A stretch of DNA of 64,000 nucleotides, from positions 310,001-374,000 of the forward strand of contig NZ_JXYP01000021.1 in assembly GCF_000964005.1 (NCBI RefSeq), written 5' to 3'. This stretch comes from Williamsia herbipolensis (GTDB lineage Bacteria; Actinomycetota; Actinomycetes; Mycobacteriales; Mycobacteriaceae). The translations under genes and the position numbers were made by a program. Within the stretch, counting starts at the first letter, position 1. Every line of letters begins with the position of its first letter. Positions 55,621 to 64,000 of the stretch are shown here, piece by piece. Under the pieces are notes generated by a model. The model was not told the DNA's origin. It worked only from the letters and a program-made list of their open reading frames with translations, and made no database searches.

Positions 55621-57220
55621 GCTGCCAGACCGCTGCGACACGAGACGAACAGCGGACAGGAGACCATCGACGCTCTCCCGGCGGCGACCCCCGTGCCGAC
55701 CGCGAGACCGCGCGGGCGACGGACCGCACCGCCAGCACGACGACCAGGACGACCACGGCCGCCAGGGCGGCTCCCCCGACACCGTCGGGCACTGCGATCG
55801 TCGCACCGGGGACGTGCGCGGCGACGTCGGCGACCCGGACCATCCACCACAGCGACGGCTCGCACAGACGGATCAGTACCGCCGCGGCGACGGTCGACAC
55901 CCCGGCCACCGCCGCGGCGAGGGACCCCAGGACGGTGATGAGCGGAACCGCCGGGGCGACAGCGATGTTGGCGAGCACGCCGACCGGCCCGATCGAGCCG
56001 GCGATCATCACCACCAGCGGGATGGTGACGATCTGCGCGGCCACGGCGACCGCGAGGGATTCGGCCACCACGCGGGGACATCCGCGGTCGCACAACCAGG
56101 TTCGTATCGGCGGTGCGAGCGCGATCAGGCCCGCGGTGGCCGCCACCGACAGCGCGAAGCCGGGATCGACGGCCATCGCGGGCCAGATGATCAGAACGCC
56201 CAGGACCGCCACGGCGAGGGCGGGCACCGCGGCGGTCCGTCGCTCGGCGACGAGCGCGATCAGGCCGACGAGCCCCATCAACGCCGCACGCACCACACTC
56301 GGCGACGGACGCACCACCACGACGAAGCATCCGAGCACCGCCATCGTGAGGAACGCCGCCGGAATCCGCGGCGTGCCGCACACTCGCAACACGAGCAACA
56401 CCGCACCGGCGATGATCGCGAAGTTCGCACCCGACACGGCGAGAAGGTGAGTCAGGCCCGCGGTCCGGAACTCGTCGGCTACCTCGTCGGGCATGCCCTC
56501 GGTGTCCCCCACCGCGAGACCGGGCAGCAGTCCCGATTCGGCGGCGGGCAGCTGCCGTCGGGCGAGGCTCGCCAGTCGCGTGCGGACCCCGGTGGCCCAG
56601 ATCTGATGTCGTGGAGGCGGGGCCACGGCCTTCGGTGGCGTCGTGGTGCGCAACGCAGCGGCGGTGAGGTCGGACCGGAACGGACGGTCGACCGCGACGA
56701 CGGCAACCGCCCGCTGGCCCGGGACCAGATCGGCCCATCCGTCCTGCGGTGCGGTCAGCGTCGCGGCGACCGGGGCGTCGCCCGAACGCACCGGCGCCGC
56801 CCGCACCGCGATCCTCACCCGGGGTGGCCCCGGGCCACGCAGGGTGCGGGCATCGTCGACGACGGTCATCACGGCGGTCACTTTGTGGCCGAGGAGTTCT
56901 GGTGCGGCCAGGGGACTCGCCGCGACATACGCCGCGCGGATCGCGATCGCCGTCCCGAATCCGGCGGTGATGCCCGCGGTGGCGACGAGGACCAGCACCA
57001 CCTCCGCCACCGCCGGTCGCAGACCGCCGCGGCGGACCGCCATCGCGCCCACCCCCGCGACGATCCCACAGACTGCGGCGACCGACCCGGTCACGACGGG
57101 TGCGGCGACGACGCCGATCACCGTGACGGCCCAGCACCCAACCGCCGGGGCGATCAACCGGAGGTCGGTGACCGAGGGTGCGGCCTCCGGCGACGACGAG
57201 CGGTCGGAGTCGGTCGTCAC
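55478..57220 (-). CDS. comEC: ComEC/Rec2-like membrane protein
   Basis: Polytopic membrane protein (about 580 aa) of the ComEC family, the DNA-uptake channel of competent bacteria. It has an N-terminal outer OB-fold domain (about 90-200) and the competence domain with [14 protein letters not shown] and around ten membrane segments. No C-terminal metallo-beta-lactamase domain is present. The GTG at 57220 overlaps the comEA stop. The last 60 residues are Arg-rich and overlap the start of holA in another frame, so the true C-terminus may be shorter or a frameshift may lie near 55700. Natural competence in this organism is not implied. Confidence 0.85.
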   Translation of the reverse strand: MTTDSDRSSSPEAAPSVTDLRLIAPAVGCWAVTVIGVVAAPVVTGSVAAVCGIVAGVGAMAVRRGGLRPAVAEVVLVLVATAGITAGFGTAIAIRAAYVAASPLAAPELLGHKVTAVMTVVDDARTLRGPGPPRVRIAVRAAPVRSGDAPVAATLTAPQDGWADLVPGQRAVAVVAVDRPFRSDLTAAALRTTTPPKAVAPPPRHQIWATGVRTRLASLARRQLPAAESGLLPGLAVGDTEGMPDEVADEFRTAGLTHLLAVSGANFAIIAGAVLLVLRVCGTPRIPAAFLTMAVLGCFVVVVRPSPSVVRAALMGLVGLIALVAERRTAAVPALAVAVLGVLIIWPAMAVDPGFALSVAATAGLIALAPPIRTWLCDRGCPRVVAESLAVAVAAQIVTIPLVVMIAGSIGPVGVLANIAVAPAVPLITVLGSLAAAVAGVSTVAAAVLIRLCEPSLWWMVRVADVAAHVPGATIAVPDGVGGAALAAVVVLVVVLAVRSVARAVSRSARGSPPGERRWSPVRCSSRVAAVWQHDRRERPTAPAAGRRRLPGRTRDGRRPRRGDRRGRGCRPPGDPRARG

Positions 57221-58311
57221 CCCGCGCCGACGGTGACACGGTCGCGCAGCTTGGCCAGACGCCCCGGCCCGATGCCGTCGACCTCGGCGAGCTGGTCGAC
57301 GGAGGTGAATCGCCCGTTGCGCGTACGCCATTCGATGATCGCGGCCGCGGTGACCGGCCCGACGCCGGGCAGGGTGTCCAGGGCCGCCTCGTCGGCGGTG
57401 TTGAGGTCCACGGTTCCCGCCGACCCCGATGCGCCCGACCCGGCCGCGCCCACGGACGGCGCCGTTCCCGCCGTGGCCGTCGGCGGCCGATCACCGGGCG
57501 TCGCGGGTGACGACGCACCACCGCCCGACACCACCGCACTGCGCAGCCGCGTGCCGCCCGACGGGTCGGCGAACCCGACGAGGATCTGGTCTCCGTCGCG
57601 TACCGGTTGCGCCATGTTCAGGCTCAGGAGGTCGGCTCCCGGGCGACCACCACCGGCCGCGGCGATGGCGTCGGCGATCCGCGCGGTCGTCGACAGGTGG
57701 ACCAGGCCCGGTGTCCGCACGAGACCGACGACACTCACCACCATGGCCGCACCCCCGCCGGCGGGTGCCTCCGACGACGGGGGTCCCGTTGCGCGCGAGG
57801 GGTTCGCAGCGGTGACTCCCGCGGTGGCGCGATCGGACGGTGCCGCCGCACCCGCACTCGACGGGAACGCGACGACCGTCGGGACGTCGTCCGACGACCC
57901 CGACACGACGGTGTAGACGGTGACCACGCACGCGAGCACGCCGACCACCACGAGCGCGACCGCCGCCGGCGGTGCCATCAGCAGCCCCCGGCGACGCCGA
58001 CCTCGAGGACGGGATCGTGGTGTGGCAAGCGATGTGTCGGCGTCGGGGTCCGCGGCCGGGTCGAGCCACCGCGGCGTCGCCGGCTGATCCCAGCGGGGTG
58101 ACGGCGCGCGATCGGGCGTGTCGAACTCGCCATCGGGCTGCCGCGTCAGGTCGTCGGGTCCGAGCGGCCAGTCGGTGACGCGATCGGGGTCGTCGAGGTC
58201 GAGATCGGGGCCCGACACCACGTCGTCACCCAACCTCGCCCACGGCGCGGCGGGAGACTGCAGGCGCGCGAGACCATCGCCGCCACGCGGAGACCGGGAG
58301 CTGAGTGCCAT
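57217..58311 (-). CDS. comEA: ComEA-like helix-hairpin-helix DNA-binding protein
   Basis: A 364-aa protein with a long acidic cytoplasmic N-terminus (1-105), one membrane segment (about 112-135, PPAAVALVVVGVLACVVTV), a SLBB-like domain (VSVVGLVRTPGLVHL to QILVGF) and C-terminal helix-hairpin-helix motifs (VDLNTADEAALDTLPGVGPVTAAAI, VDGIGPGRL in the final 65 residues). It captures DNA outside the membrane for ComEC. Coupled to comEC by a GTGA overlap. Confidence 0.9.
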   Translation of the reverse strand: MALSSRSPRGGDGLARLQSPAAPWARLGDDVVSGPDLDLDDPDRVTDWPLGPDDLTRQPDGEFDTPDRAPSPRWDQPATPRWLDPAADPDADTSLATPRSRPRGRRRRGLLMAPPAAVALVVVGVLACVVTVYTVVSGSSDDVPTVVAFPSSAGAAAPSDRATAGVTAANPSRATGPPSSEAPAGGGAAMVVSVVGLVRTPGLVHLSTTARIADAIAAAGGGRPGADLLSLNMAQPVRDGDQILVGFADPSGGTRLRSAVVSGGGASSPATPGDRPPTATAGTAPSVGAAGSGASGSAGTVDLNTADEAALDTLPGVGPVTAAAIIEWRTRNGRFTSVDQLAEVDGIGPGRLAKLRDRVTVGAG

Positions 58312-58407
58312 GGCACGACGCTAGGACCACCGCGTCGACCCGGAGCCGTTCATGACCCGACGCGACCGCCGCAGCTGTGGATGACCACGCAGCTGTGGAC
58401 GGATCGG

Positions 58408-59268
58408 TCAGGCCGGGGTCTCGTACCCCTCGACCGGATCGAGCTCGGTGCTGATCACAACACCCACCGCGCCGCTGCCGACGTGGCTGCTGAGCACCGG
58501 CCCCATGTCGGAGGTGATGACCGAGACGGTGCGCACCCGCTCACTGATCCGGGCCACGATGTCGGCGGCGGCCTCGGGTGCCTCACAGTGCAGTACGCCG
58601 ATCGTGGCGGGGCGACGGTGGGTCGCGGCGACGGCGGCGTCGACGAGTTTGGTGACCGCCTTGCTCAGGGTGCGTTGCCGTTCGGCGACCACGAGCGTGC
58701 CGTCGACCACACGCAGCACCGGCTTGATCGACAGCGCCGACCCGAAGAGCTTCGTCGCCGCGCCGATCCGACCGCTCGCGCGCAGGTTGTCGAGTTGCGC
58801 GACGCAGAGCAGGGTCTCGCTGGTGGAGCCGGCGCGGATGGCTGCCTCGTAGACGCGATCGAGGTCCGCGCCCGCCACGGCGGCCTGCGCCGCGGCGATG
58901 GCCGCGAACCCCACTGCGAGACCCACCGACCGCGAGTCGACCACACGAACCCGGCCCGGGAACTTCTCCGCGGCCACCCGCGCCGAACCCCACGTACCGC
59001 TCAGTCGTCTGCTCATCAGCACCGCCACGACACCGTCGTCACCGCTGTCGGCGACCGCCTGGTCGAACGCGGCGGCCAGATCGGCGGGCACGGCACCGGA
59101 GGTGGTGGTGGTCGGATCGTTGTAGATCTCGGGACCGATGTCGTCGACGTCCTCGGACAGATCGAGGTCGCCGTTCATCACGTGCAGCGGGACCTGACGG
59201 ATGTCGTAGTGCTGACGGATCGGCGCGGGCAACCGCGCCGAGGAATCGGTCACCACCACCACGGTCAC
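58408..59268 (-). CDS. DegV family fatty-acid-binding protein
   Basis: A 286-aa cytoplasmic DegV/FakB fold protein that binds one fatty acid. It has TVVVVTDSSARLP at the N-terminus, TTSGAVPADL, LSGTWGSAR and the C-terminal GPVLSSHVGSGAVGVV typical of the family. In Firmicutes such proteins present fatty acids to the FakA kinase; in actinobacteria the partner is unclear. The GTG start lies 24 bases after the upstream OctT-like gene's stop, so they are probably cotranscribed. Confidence 0.9.
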   Translation of the reverse strand: MTVVVVTDSSARLPAPIRQHYDIRQVPLHVMNGDLDLSEDVDDIGPEIYNDPTTTTSGAVPADLAAAFDQAVADSGDDGVVAVLMSRRLSGTWGSARVAAEKFPGRVRVVDSRSVGLAVGFAAIAAAQAAVAGADLDRVYEAAIRAGSTSETLLCVAQLDNLRASGRIGAATKLFGSALSIKPVLRVVDGTLVVAERQRTLSKAVTKLVDAAVAATHRRPATIGVLHCEAPEAAADIVARISERVRTVSVITSDMGPVLSSHVGSGAVGVVISTELDPVEGYETPA

Positions 59269-59292
59269 GCCGCCCAGCGTAGGGGGCGGGGA

Positions 59293-60090
59293 TCAGCGAG
59301 GTGTCGGCGGTGCCGAGACGGTTCGATCGTCACCCGTCGCATCGCGCACGGCGTCGGTCATGAGGGCACCGATCGCGGTGTGGCACGCGAAGCCCCAGTG
59401 GATGCCGTCGGGGTTGTGGTCGGCGGCGATCATCGCCACCGGTCCGGCGGCGCGGTCCTCGGCGGCGAAATGCGCCGCCGTCACCGGATAGAAGTCGACC
59501 GTCGGCATCGCATGGTCGGCCGCCCACCGTCGCATCGCGCTGGTGTGACGGGCGCGGGCGCTGTGCACGAACCCGTAGTACGGGCTGCTGTGCGTCGAGG
59601 GCAGACACAGGATGACCGGCAGGTCGGGACGCACCATCGCCAACGCCGACCGGATCTTCTCGAGGTACTCCACGGTCACCGGCGCCGGCAACGCCACGGG
59701 CCAGCCGAGCGGCGACAACAGCGGCTGCAGCCGGCCGTACGCGGCACGTACCGCCTGTCGCAGCCACGACGGTCGCAGGTAGCGGATCTGCTCGCGCACC
59801 GCGGTCGGCAGCGGCGAGGGCAACGTGTCCATCCCGCCGATCGCGATCACCACCACACGAGCTGTCGGGATCGCCGCCCAGATCCGCGGATCCTGGGTGA
59901 TCGCCCACCACACGTCACGGGTGGTCCACCCGATCCGACCGAAGAGTTCCGACCGCAGCCCGACACCCTCGGCGGCGATGGTCGGCCAGATGCGCGGATC
60001 ATCGGCGGGCAATCCGCCCTCGGGTCCGTAGTAGGCGAGGGAGTCCGACAGCACCAGCATGCTGTCGCCGCCTCTGGCCTGTGCCGTCAT
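59293..60090 (-). CDS. octT: SGNH hydrolase, OctT-like octanoyltransferase
   Basis: A 265-aa SGNH/GDSL-fold protein. Block I reads LVLSDSLAYYGPEGG; a later VVIAIGGMD and C-terminal DGIHWGFACH (Asp and His) complete the triad. The mycobacterial protein at this place (Rv2418c) octanoylates diglucosylglycerate during methylglucose lipopolysaccharide synthesis, and the adjacent gpgP supports that role. The ATG at 60090 is chosen because the conserved region begins shortly after. Confidence 0.82.
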   Translation of the reverse strand: MTAQARGGDSMLVLSDSLAYYGPEGGLPADDPRIWPTIAAEGVGLRSELFGRIGWTTRDVWWAITQDPRIWAAIPTARVVVIAIGGMDTLPSPLPTAVREQIRYLRPSWLRQAVRAAYGRLQPLLSPLGWPVALPAPVTVEYLEKIRSALAMVRPDLPVILCLPSTHSSPYYGFVHSARARHTSAMRRWAADHAMPTVDFYPVTAAHFAAEDRAAGPVAMIAADHNPDGIHWGFACHTAIGALMTDAVRDATGDDRTVSAPPTPR

Positions 60091-60100
60091 CGCACGGCCG

Positions 60101-60802
60101 TCACTGCACGGCGGCGTCGGCGATCTCCGCCGAGGCGTTCCACACGTCCAGACGCCAGGTCGGTGCGTCACCGTGGCCGCTGAGCTGCACCCAGCTGGTG
60201 TTGGCGAGGCCACCGAAGACCGGCCACGACCGCTGCGGGAGGCCCAGGAGGCCGGCCGTCATGGCGGCGATGACCCCACCGTGTGCAACGAGCACCACAG
60301 GGTTGTCCGCGTCGGGACCACTGCCCCAGTCGGGGAGGTCCGCGACGAGTTCGGTCACCACCGGGATGGAGCGCTCGGCGACGTCGACCCGGCTCTCGCC
60401 CTGCGGCGGACGCCACGTCGAGTCGTCACGCCAGTCGCGTCGGGCGCCGGGCATCGCGTCGTCGACCTCGTGATGGGTCAGGCCCTGCCAGTCGCCCAGG
60501 TGCGTCTCCCGCAGCCGCTGGTCGGTGGTGATCGGGAGGCCGACGACGTCGGCCAGGGCTTTCGCGGTGTCGTGGGCGCGCCTCAGGTCCGAGGAGATGA
60601 TCTGACGCGGGGATCGCTTGGCGAGCACCCGGGCCGCCGCACGCGCCTGGGCGACGCCCACCTCGGACAGGTCGGTGTCGAGCTGACCCTGCATCCGGCT
60701 CGCGGCGTTGTAGTCGGTCTGCCCGTGGCGCAACAGGATCAGGCGACGGACCACGGGGGTCATCCGCTCGACAGAACTGTCCCCGGTGTCGGGTCCGCTC
60801 AC
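60101..60802 (-). CDS. gpgP: Glucosyl-3-phosphoglycerate phosphatase
   Basis: Histidine phosphatase of about 233 aa (Rv2419c-like). The catalytic RHGQ lies in LILLRHGQTDYN, the acid in RETHLGDW and the second His in VLVAHGG. It dephosphorylates glucosyl-3-phosphoglycerate in methylglucose lipopolysaccharide synthesis, next to octT. The GTG at 60802 overlaps the rsfS stop (GTGA); ATG at 60763 is a 13-codon shorter option with family-like length. A general phosphoglycerate mutase activity is less likely. Confidence 0.85.
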   Translation of the reverse strand: MSGPDTGDSSVERMTPVVRRLILLRHGQTDYNAASRMQGQLDTDLSEVGVAQARAAARVLAKRSPRQIISSDLRRAHDTAKALADVVGLPITTDQRLRETHLGDWQGLTHHEVDDAMPGARRDWRDDSTWRPPQGESRVDVAERSIPVVTELVADLPDWGSGPDADNPVVLVAHGGVIAAMTAGLLGLPQRSWPVFGGLANTSWVQLSGHGDAPTWRLDVWNASAEIADAAVQ

Positions 60803-61161
60803 GCGAGGGTCTCGGGGTCGACCACCGGGCAGTCCTTCCACAGGCTGTCGAGGGCGTAGAACTCGCGCTCCTCGCTGTGCTGGATGTGGACGACGATCTC
60901 GGAGTAGTCGAGCAGCGTCCAACGGCCCTCGCGGGCACCCTCGCGACGCAGCGGCTTGTGTCCGACCTCGCGGAGCTTCTCCTCGACCGCGTCGACGATG
61001 GCGCCCACCTGACGTTCGTTGCCCGCCGAGGCGATCACGAACAGGTCGGTGATGACGAGCTGCTCGGAGACGTCGATGATCGTGACGTTCTCGGCGAGCT
61101 TGTCGGAGGCGGCGTCGGCGGCGACCTTCGCCATCGCGAGCGCCTCGGGTGTGGCTGTCAC
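60799..61161 (-). CDS. rsfS: Ribosome silencing factor RsfS
   Basis: Binds uL14 and blocks subunit joining in starvation (120 aa). The Iojap-type domain is complete: [48 protein letters not shown] and [12 protein letters not shown]. The GTG at 61161 has AGGACA upstream and overlaps the nadD stop, an arrangement conserved in bacteria. Confidence 0.95.
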   Translation of the reverse strand: MTATPEALAMAKVAADAASDKLAENVTIIDVSEQLVITDLFVIASAGNERQVGAIVDAVEEKLREVGHKPLRREGAREGRWTLLDYSEIVVHIQHSEEREFYALDSLWKDCPVVDPETLA

Positions 61162-62018
61162 AGGTGTCCTCTCGAAGACGTTTGTTCGGTGGCGGGGAAC
61201 GTGTCCCCGACCCGGGGTGCATCGGTGGGGTCGGCCGTCGCGGGGTGCACGGCCGAGGGGTGGACGGCACCGTCGGGATCGGCCGACGGGCCCGACACCC
61301 CGCGCGACTCGGGGCGCGGCACGCGGTAGAGACGCCGCTTGGTGATGTACTGCACGACACCGTCGGGTACGAGGTACCAGACGGGCCGCCCCTGCGCCGC
61401 GCGGTCGCGACAGTCGGTGGACGAGATCGCCAACGCCGGCACCTCGATGAGGTGCAGAGCGTCCGGCGACAACGTCTCGAGGTGCGTGCCCAGATGCGCG
61501 GCACCGAGTTCGTACCCCGGGCGGCTGACGCCGACGAATCGCGCCAGCGCGAAGAGTTCCTCCCAGTCGTGCCAGGTCAGGATCGAGCTGAGCGCGTCGG
61601 CGCCGGTGATGAAGTAGAGGTCGGAATCGGGGTGCAGTCGACTGAGGTCGCGCAGAGTGTCGACGGTGTAGGTGTCGCCCTGGCGTTCGATGTCGACCCG
61701 GCTCACCGAGAACCGCGGATTGGCCGCGGTCGCGATGACGGTCATCAGATAGCGATCCTCGGCCGGGCTGACCACGGGGACCACCGTGCTCTCGCCCTGG
61801 CGCACCGCCTGCTCGTCGGACAACTTCTGCCACGGACGTCCGGTGGGGACGAAGATGACCTCGTCGAGATCGAACCGGTCGGCGACCTCGTTCGCGGCGA
61901 CGAGGTGCCCGTTGTGGATGGGGTCGAAGGTGCCGCCCATCACGCCGACCCGTCGTCGTCGGAGTGCGCCGACCGGTGCGGTCGACTCGACCGGTGCGGT
62001 CGGACGGATCTCGGGCAT
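61158..62018 (-). CDS. nadD: Nicotinate-nucleotide adenylyltransferase
   Basis: Adenylates nicotinate mononucleotide in NAD synthesis (286 aa). Nucleotidyltransferase motif [12 protein letters not shown] near residue 28 and the C-terminal [13 protein letters not shown] with [11 protein letters not shown] are present. The ATG at 62018 gives a 20-residue Pro-rich lead; the conserved core starts at about residue 22. A C-terminal tail of about 60 residues after RRLYRV is low-complexity and not part of the enzyme fold. Confidence 0.95.
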   Translation of the reverse strand: MPEIRPTAPVESTAPVGALRRRRVGVMGGTFDPIHNGHLVAANEVADRFDLDEVIFVPTGRPWQKLSDEQAVRQGESTVVPVVSPAEDRYLMTVIATAANPRFSVSRVDIERQGDTYTVDTLRDLSRLHPDSDLYFITGADALSSILTWHDWEELFALARFVGVSRPGYELGAAHLGTHLETLSPDALHLIEVPALAISSTDCRDRAAQGRPVWYLVPDGVVQYITKRRLYRVPRPESRGVSGPSADPDGAVHPSAVHPATADPTDAPRVGDTFPATEQTSSRGHL

Positions 62019-62062
62019 GTCTGCGGAGTCTACGTGCCCGCCAACCGGGGGAACCGACACGC

Positions 62063-63511
62063 TCAGACCGGCAGCAGGTCGGCGATGACCTGCGCCAACT
62101 GGCGCGCGTTGCGGCATTCGTGCATCTCGATGATGGTCGAGTAATCCTGGGCGACCGAATCACCGGTGTCCCACAGCGACTCGGACTCGGGGTTGAGCCA
62201 GTAGGCGTGGCGGGCACGGTCGACCAGCGTGCGCAACGCCTCGAACCGTGGGTCGTGATAGTTGTTGCGGCCGTCACCGAGGACGAGCAACGCGCCGCGG
62301 TGGGTGAGCGACTCGATGTGGTCGTCGACGAACCCGGCCAGGGCGTGGCCGTAGTCGGAGTGACCGTCGCGGGTGATCAGCCGGGCGTTGTGCAGCATCT
62401 CGGTGACGGCGGTGGAGATGTCGATGTCGTCGGGACGCCTGCTGAAGTAGTCGGTCACCTCGTCGACGGTGTCGACGAACGCGAACACGCGCACCGCGGA
62501 GAAATGCTGACGCAACGCGTGGACGAGCTGCAGCGTGAACTGCGAGAACCCCGACACCGAGCCCGACACGTCGCACAGGATGACCAGCTCGGGTCGGCCC
62601 GGACGGGGGCGGCGGTAGGTGAGGTCGATGGGGACACCGCCCGTCGACATCGAGGCCCGCAGGGTCTTGCGGATGTCGACGACTCCACGCCGTGCCCGGC
62701 GGCGCCGCACCTCGAGCTTCGCGGCGAGCAGCCGGGCGAGCGGGTCGACGGTGCGGCGCAGTTCGATCATCTCCGCGCGACCGGCCGAGAGGAACGCGAT
62801 GTTCTCCGGCAGGGTCGGTACGGCGTACTCCCCCACCCGCTCCCGGCCCGACCGCTCGGTCATGCGGCGTCGGGTCTCCTCGGACACCAGGTCGCCGAAG
62901 CGCCCCACCCGGTCGGCCGCCGAACGCCGATAGCGTGGTCCGACACCGCCGTCGTCGTCGTCACCGGACGCCGCCGCCATGGCCGCCGCGATACGCGCGA
63001 TGAGGGTCTGCGGCCGGATCGACGACATCGCCTGATAGGTCGAGAACGCGTCGCCCCGCGTGGATCGGTAGCCGCCGATCTGATCGACGATCAGCGAGAT
63101 CAACTGCGCCAGACGACCATCGTTCTGCGCGTCGCCGTCGGCGAGCATCTCGGCGACCATCTCGCGCACCGCGTCGATGTCGACCGCGCCGGTGTCGTCG
63201 GTGGGGAGTTCGAGATCGGTGGTGCGGGTACCGGTCCCGAGGGGGAACCAGAGGTCGAACACCGCGTCGAAGACCGGCCGTTGGGTGTGATCGGTGACGA
63301 GCGTGCACGCCAGTCCCTCGCGGAACCCGGTGCGGTCGAGCAGGTCGAGCACCTCGGTGGCACACGCGGCGTCGATCAGCGACGCCGGACCCACCACGAT
63401 CCCCCGGTCGCGCAGGTCGTCGACGAACCCGGTCAGGTGGTCGACGAGGTGGGCCCCCGCGTCACCGCGACGCGGTCCACCGCGGCGGCGACCGACGAGG
63501 GGGGACGTCAT
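62063..63511 (-). CDS. VWA (CoxE-like) domain protein
   Basis: A 482-aa cytoplasmic protein with a charged central region (residues 180-290) and a C-terminal von Willebrand A domain. The MIDAS motif appears as CDVSGSVS (DxSxS), with later Thr/Asp residues in [10 protein letters not shown] and [10 protein letters not shown]. It pairs with the MoxR ATPase upstream (four-base overlap); such MoxR-VWA pairs act as chaperones for metal insertion or complex assembly. The client is unknown. Matches Rv2425c by position. Confidence 0.9.
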   Translation of the reverse strand: MTSPLVGRRRGGPRRGDAGAHLVDHLTGFVDDLRDRGIVVGPASLIDAACATEVLDLLDRTGFREGLACTLVTDHTQRPVFDAVFDLWFPLGTGTRTTDLELPTDDTGAVDIDAVREMVAEMLADGDAQNDGRLAQLISLIVDQIGGYRSTRGDAFSTYQAMSSIRPQTLIARIAAAMAAASGDDDDGGVGPRYRRSAADRVGRFGDLVSEETRRRMTERSGRERVGEYAVPTLPENIAFLSAGRAEMIELRRTVDPLARLLAAKLEVRRRRARRGVVDIRKTLRASMSTGGVPIDLTYRRPRPGRPELVILCDVSGSVSGFSQFTLQLVHALRQHFSAVRVFAFVDTVDEVTDYFSRRPDDIDISTAVTEMLHNARLITRDGHSDYGHALAGFVDDHIESLTHRGALLVLGDGRNNYHDPRFEALRTLVDRARHAYWLNPESESLWDTGDSVAQDYSTIIEMHECRNARQLAQVIADLLPV

Positions 63512-64000
63512 CGGTCGAGCTTCAACTCCGCCGCCGCGGCCTTGAGGTCGGGGCGGTGCTTGAGGACGACCCCCAGGGTGCGACTGAGGATCTCGTCGTC
63601 GAGCCGCCCGCGCGGCTTCTCCCCGATCCCCAACGCCAACAACGTGTTGCCCCAGTCGATGGTCTCTGCCACCGACGGCTTCTTGCGGAGATCGAGTGAC
63701 CGCAGGACACCGATCACGCGGATCATCTCCCGCGCGATCGAGTCCGACAGGGCCGGCACCCGCGAGGCGAGGATCTCCCGCTCACGCGCGGGGTCCGGGA
63801 AGTCGATGTAGAGGTACAGACACCGACGCTTGAGCGCCTCGGAGAGTTCGCGGGTCGCGTTCGAGGTCAGCAGCACGATCGGACGGCGCACCGCGGCAAC
63901 GGTTCCCATCTCGGGGATCGTCACCGCGAAGTCGCTGAGCACCTCGAGGAGCAGGCCCTCGACGTCGACGTCGGCCTTGTCGACCTCGTCGATCAACAGC
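63508..64000 (-). CDS. MoxR family AAA+ ATPase (5' part beyond the window)
   Basis: Only the C-terminal 163 or so codons are seen. They begin in Walker B (LLIDEVDKAD), then sensor 1 VLLTSNATRELSEALKRRC with the arginine finger, and the lid domain. Works with the VWA protein encoded downstream. The start codon and Walker A are outside the window. Confidence 0.88.
   Translation of the reverse strand, partial: LLIDEVDKADVDVEGLLLEVLSDFAVTIPEMGTVAAVRRPIVLLTSNATRELSEALKRRCLYLYIDFPDPAREREILASRVPALSDSIAREMIRVIGVLRSLDLRKKPSVAETIDWGNTLLALGIGEKPRGRLDDEILSRTLGVVLKHRPDLKAAAAELKLDR

Noticed and set aside
55617-57539. Alternative minus-strand frame ending exactly at the holA start
   Set aside because: The four-base stop/start overlap is attractive, but over most of its length the translation is not ComEC-like; only a frameshift near the end could join it to comEC, which is noted as a finding.
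55157-57916. Long plus-strand open frame opposite comEC/comEA
   Set aside because: Shadow of the minus-strand competence genes; composition is His/Arg/Gly-rich noise.
1-64000. tRNA, rRNA, CRISPR arrays, insertion sequences, prophage genes
   Set aside because: None could be recognised on either strand; short repeats seen are local and explained above.

Overview
High-GC actinobacterial chromosome, most likely a mycolic-acid-lineage genus (Mycobacteriales, Gordonia- or Williamsia-like). The evidence is codon use, a complete mce operon, many ATGA/GTGA translational overlaps, frequent leaderless GTG/ATG starts, and a backbone gene order like the Mycobacterium tuberculosis Rv2367c to Rv2426c interval. 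The genus is an inference. No rRNA, tRNA, CRISPR array, transposase, integrase or replication origin was seen.

Left backbone (1-27723). The minus-strand stress and ribosome group hrcA-dnaJ2-rsmE-hydrolase-phoH-ybeY comes first, with ybeY cut by the window edge. It is followed by a small conserved gene and hemW. A plus-strand sulfur assimilation operon (sirA-cysH-cysD-cysN-sirochelatase) is preceded by a short cysteine-containing leader peptide. An HtrA-like membrane protease separates it from the opposing sulfate ABC importer (subI-cysT-cysW-cysA), which has its own candidate leader peptide. Together these two operons import sulfate, activate it to APS, reduce it to sulfite and sulfide, and make the siroheme needed for the last step. 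Then come a GH15 trehalase-like glycosidase, a CDF metal transporter, an M3 oligopeptidase, lepA, an alpha/beta hydrolase and a solitary PemK-like protein.

Accessory island (about 27756-48983). This sits inside the conserved backbone. A leftward catabolic operon encodes an alpha/beta hydrolase, an MpaB/rubber-oxygenase-like protein, homogentisate dioxygenase, aldehyde dehydrogenase, a class III CoA-transferase and a CrtC/AttH-like protein. Two Mce-associated membrane proteins run rightward from the same control region. A second leftward operon encodes a Tat-exported multicopper oxidase (reading frame broken once), YrbEA, YrbEB and MceA-F. Opposite it lie a lipase-fold protein lacking the nucleophile serine and a TetR regulator. 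Both divergent control regions carry nearly the same inverted repeat (TACCAT-N5-ATGGTA/C) placed on the promoters, so the whole island may be one regulon. I propose, as inference, that it imports and degrades a lipophilic aromatic compound with an isoprenoid tail.

Right backbone (49068-64000). This holds the transglutaminase / alpha-E / ATP-grasp trio, a sulfotransferase, rpsT with a promoter and terminator, and then leftward holA, comEC, comEA, degV, an OctT-like SGNH acyltransferase, gpgP, rsfS, nadD, a VWA protein and the 3' part of a MoxR ATPase gene.
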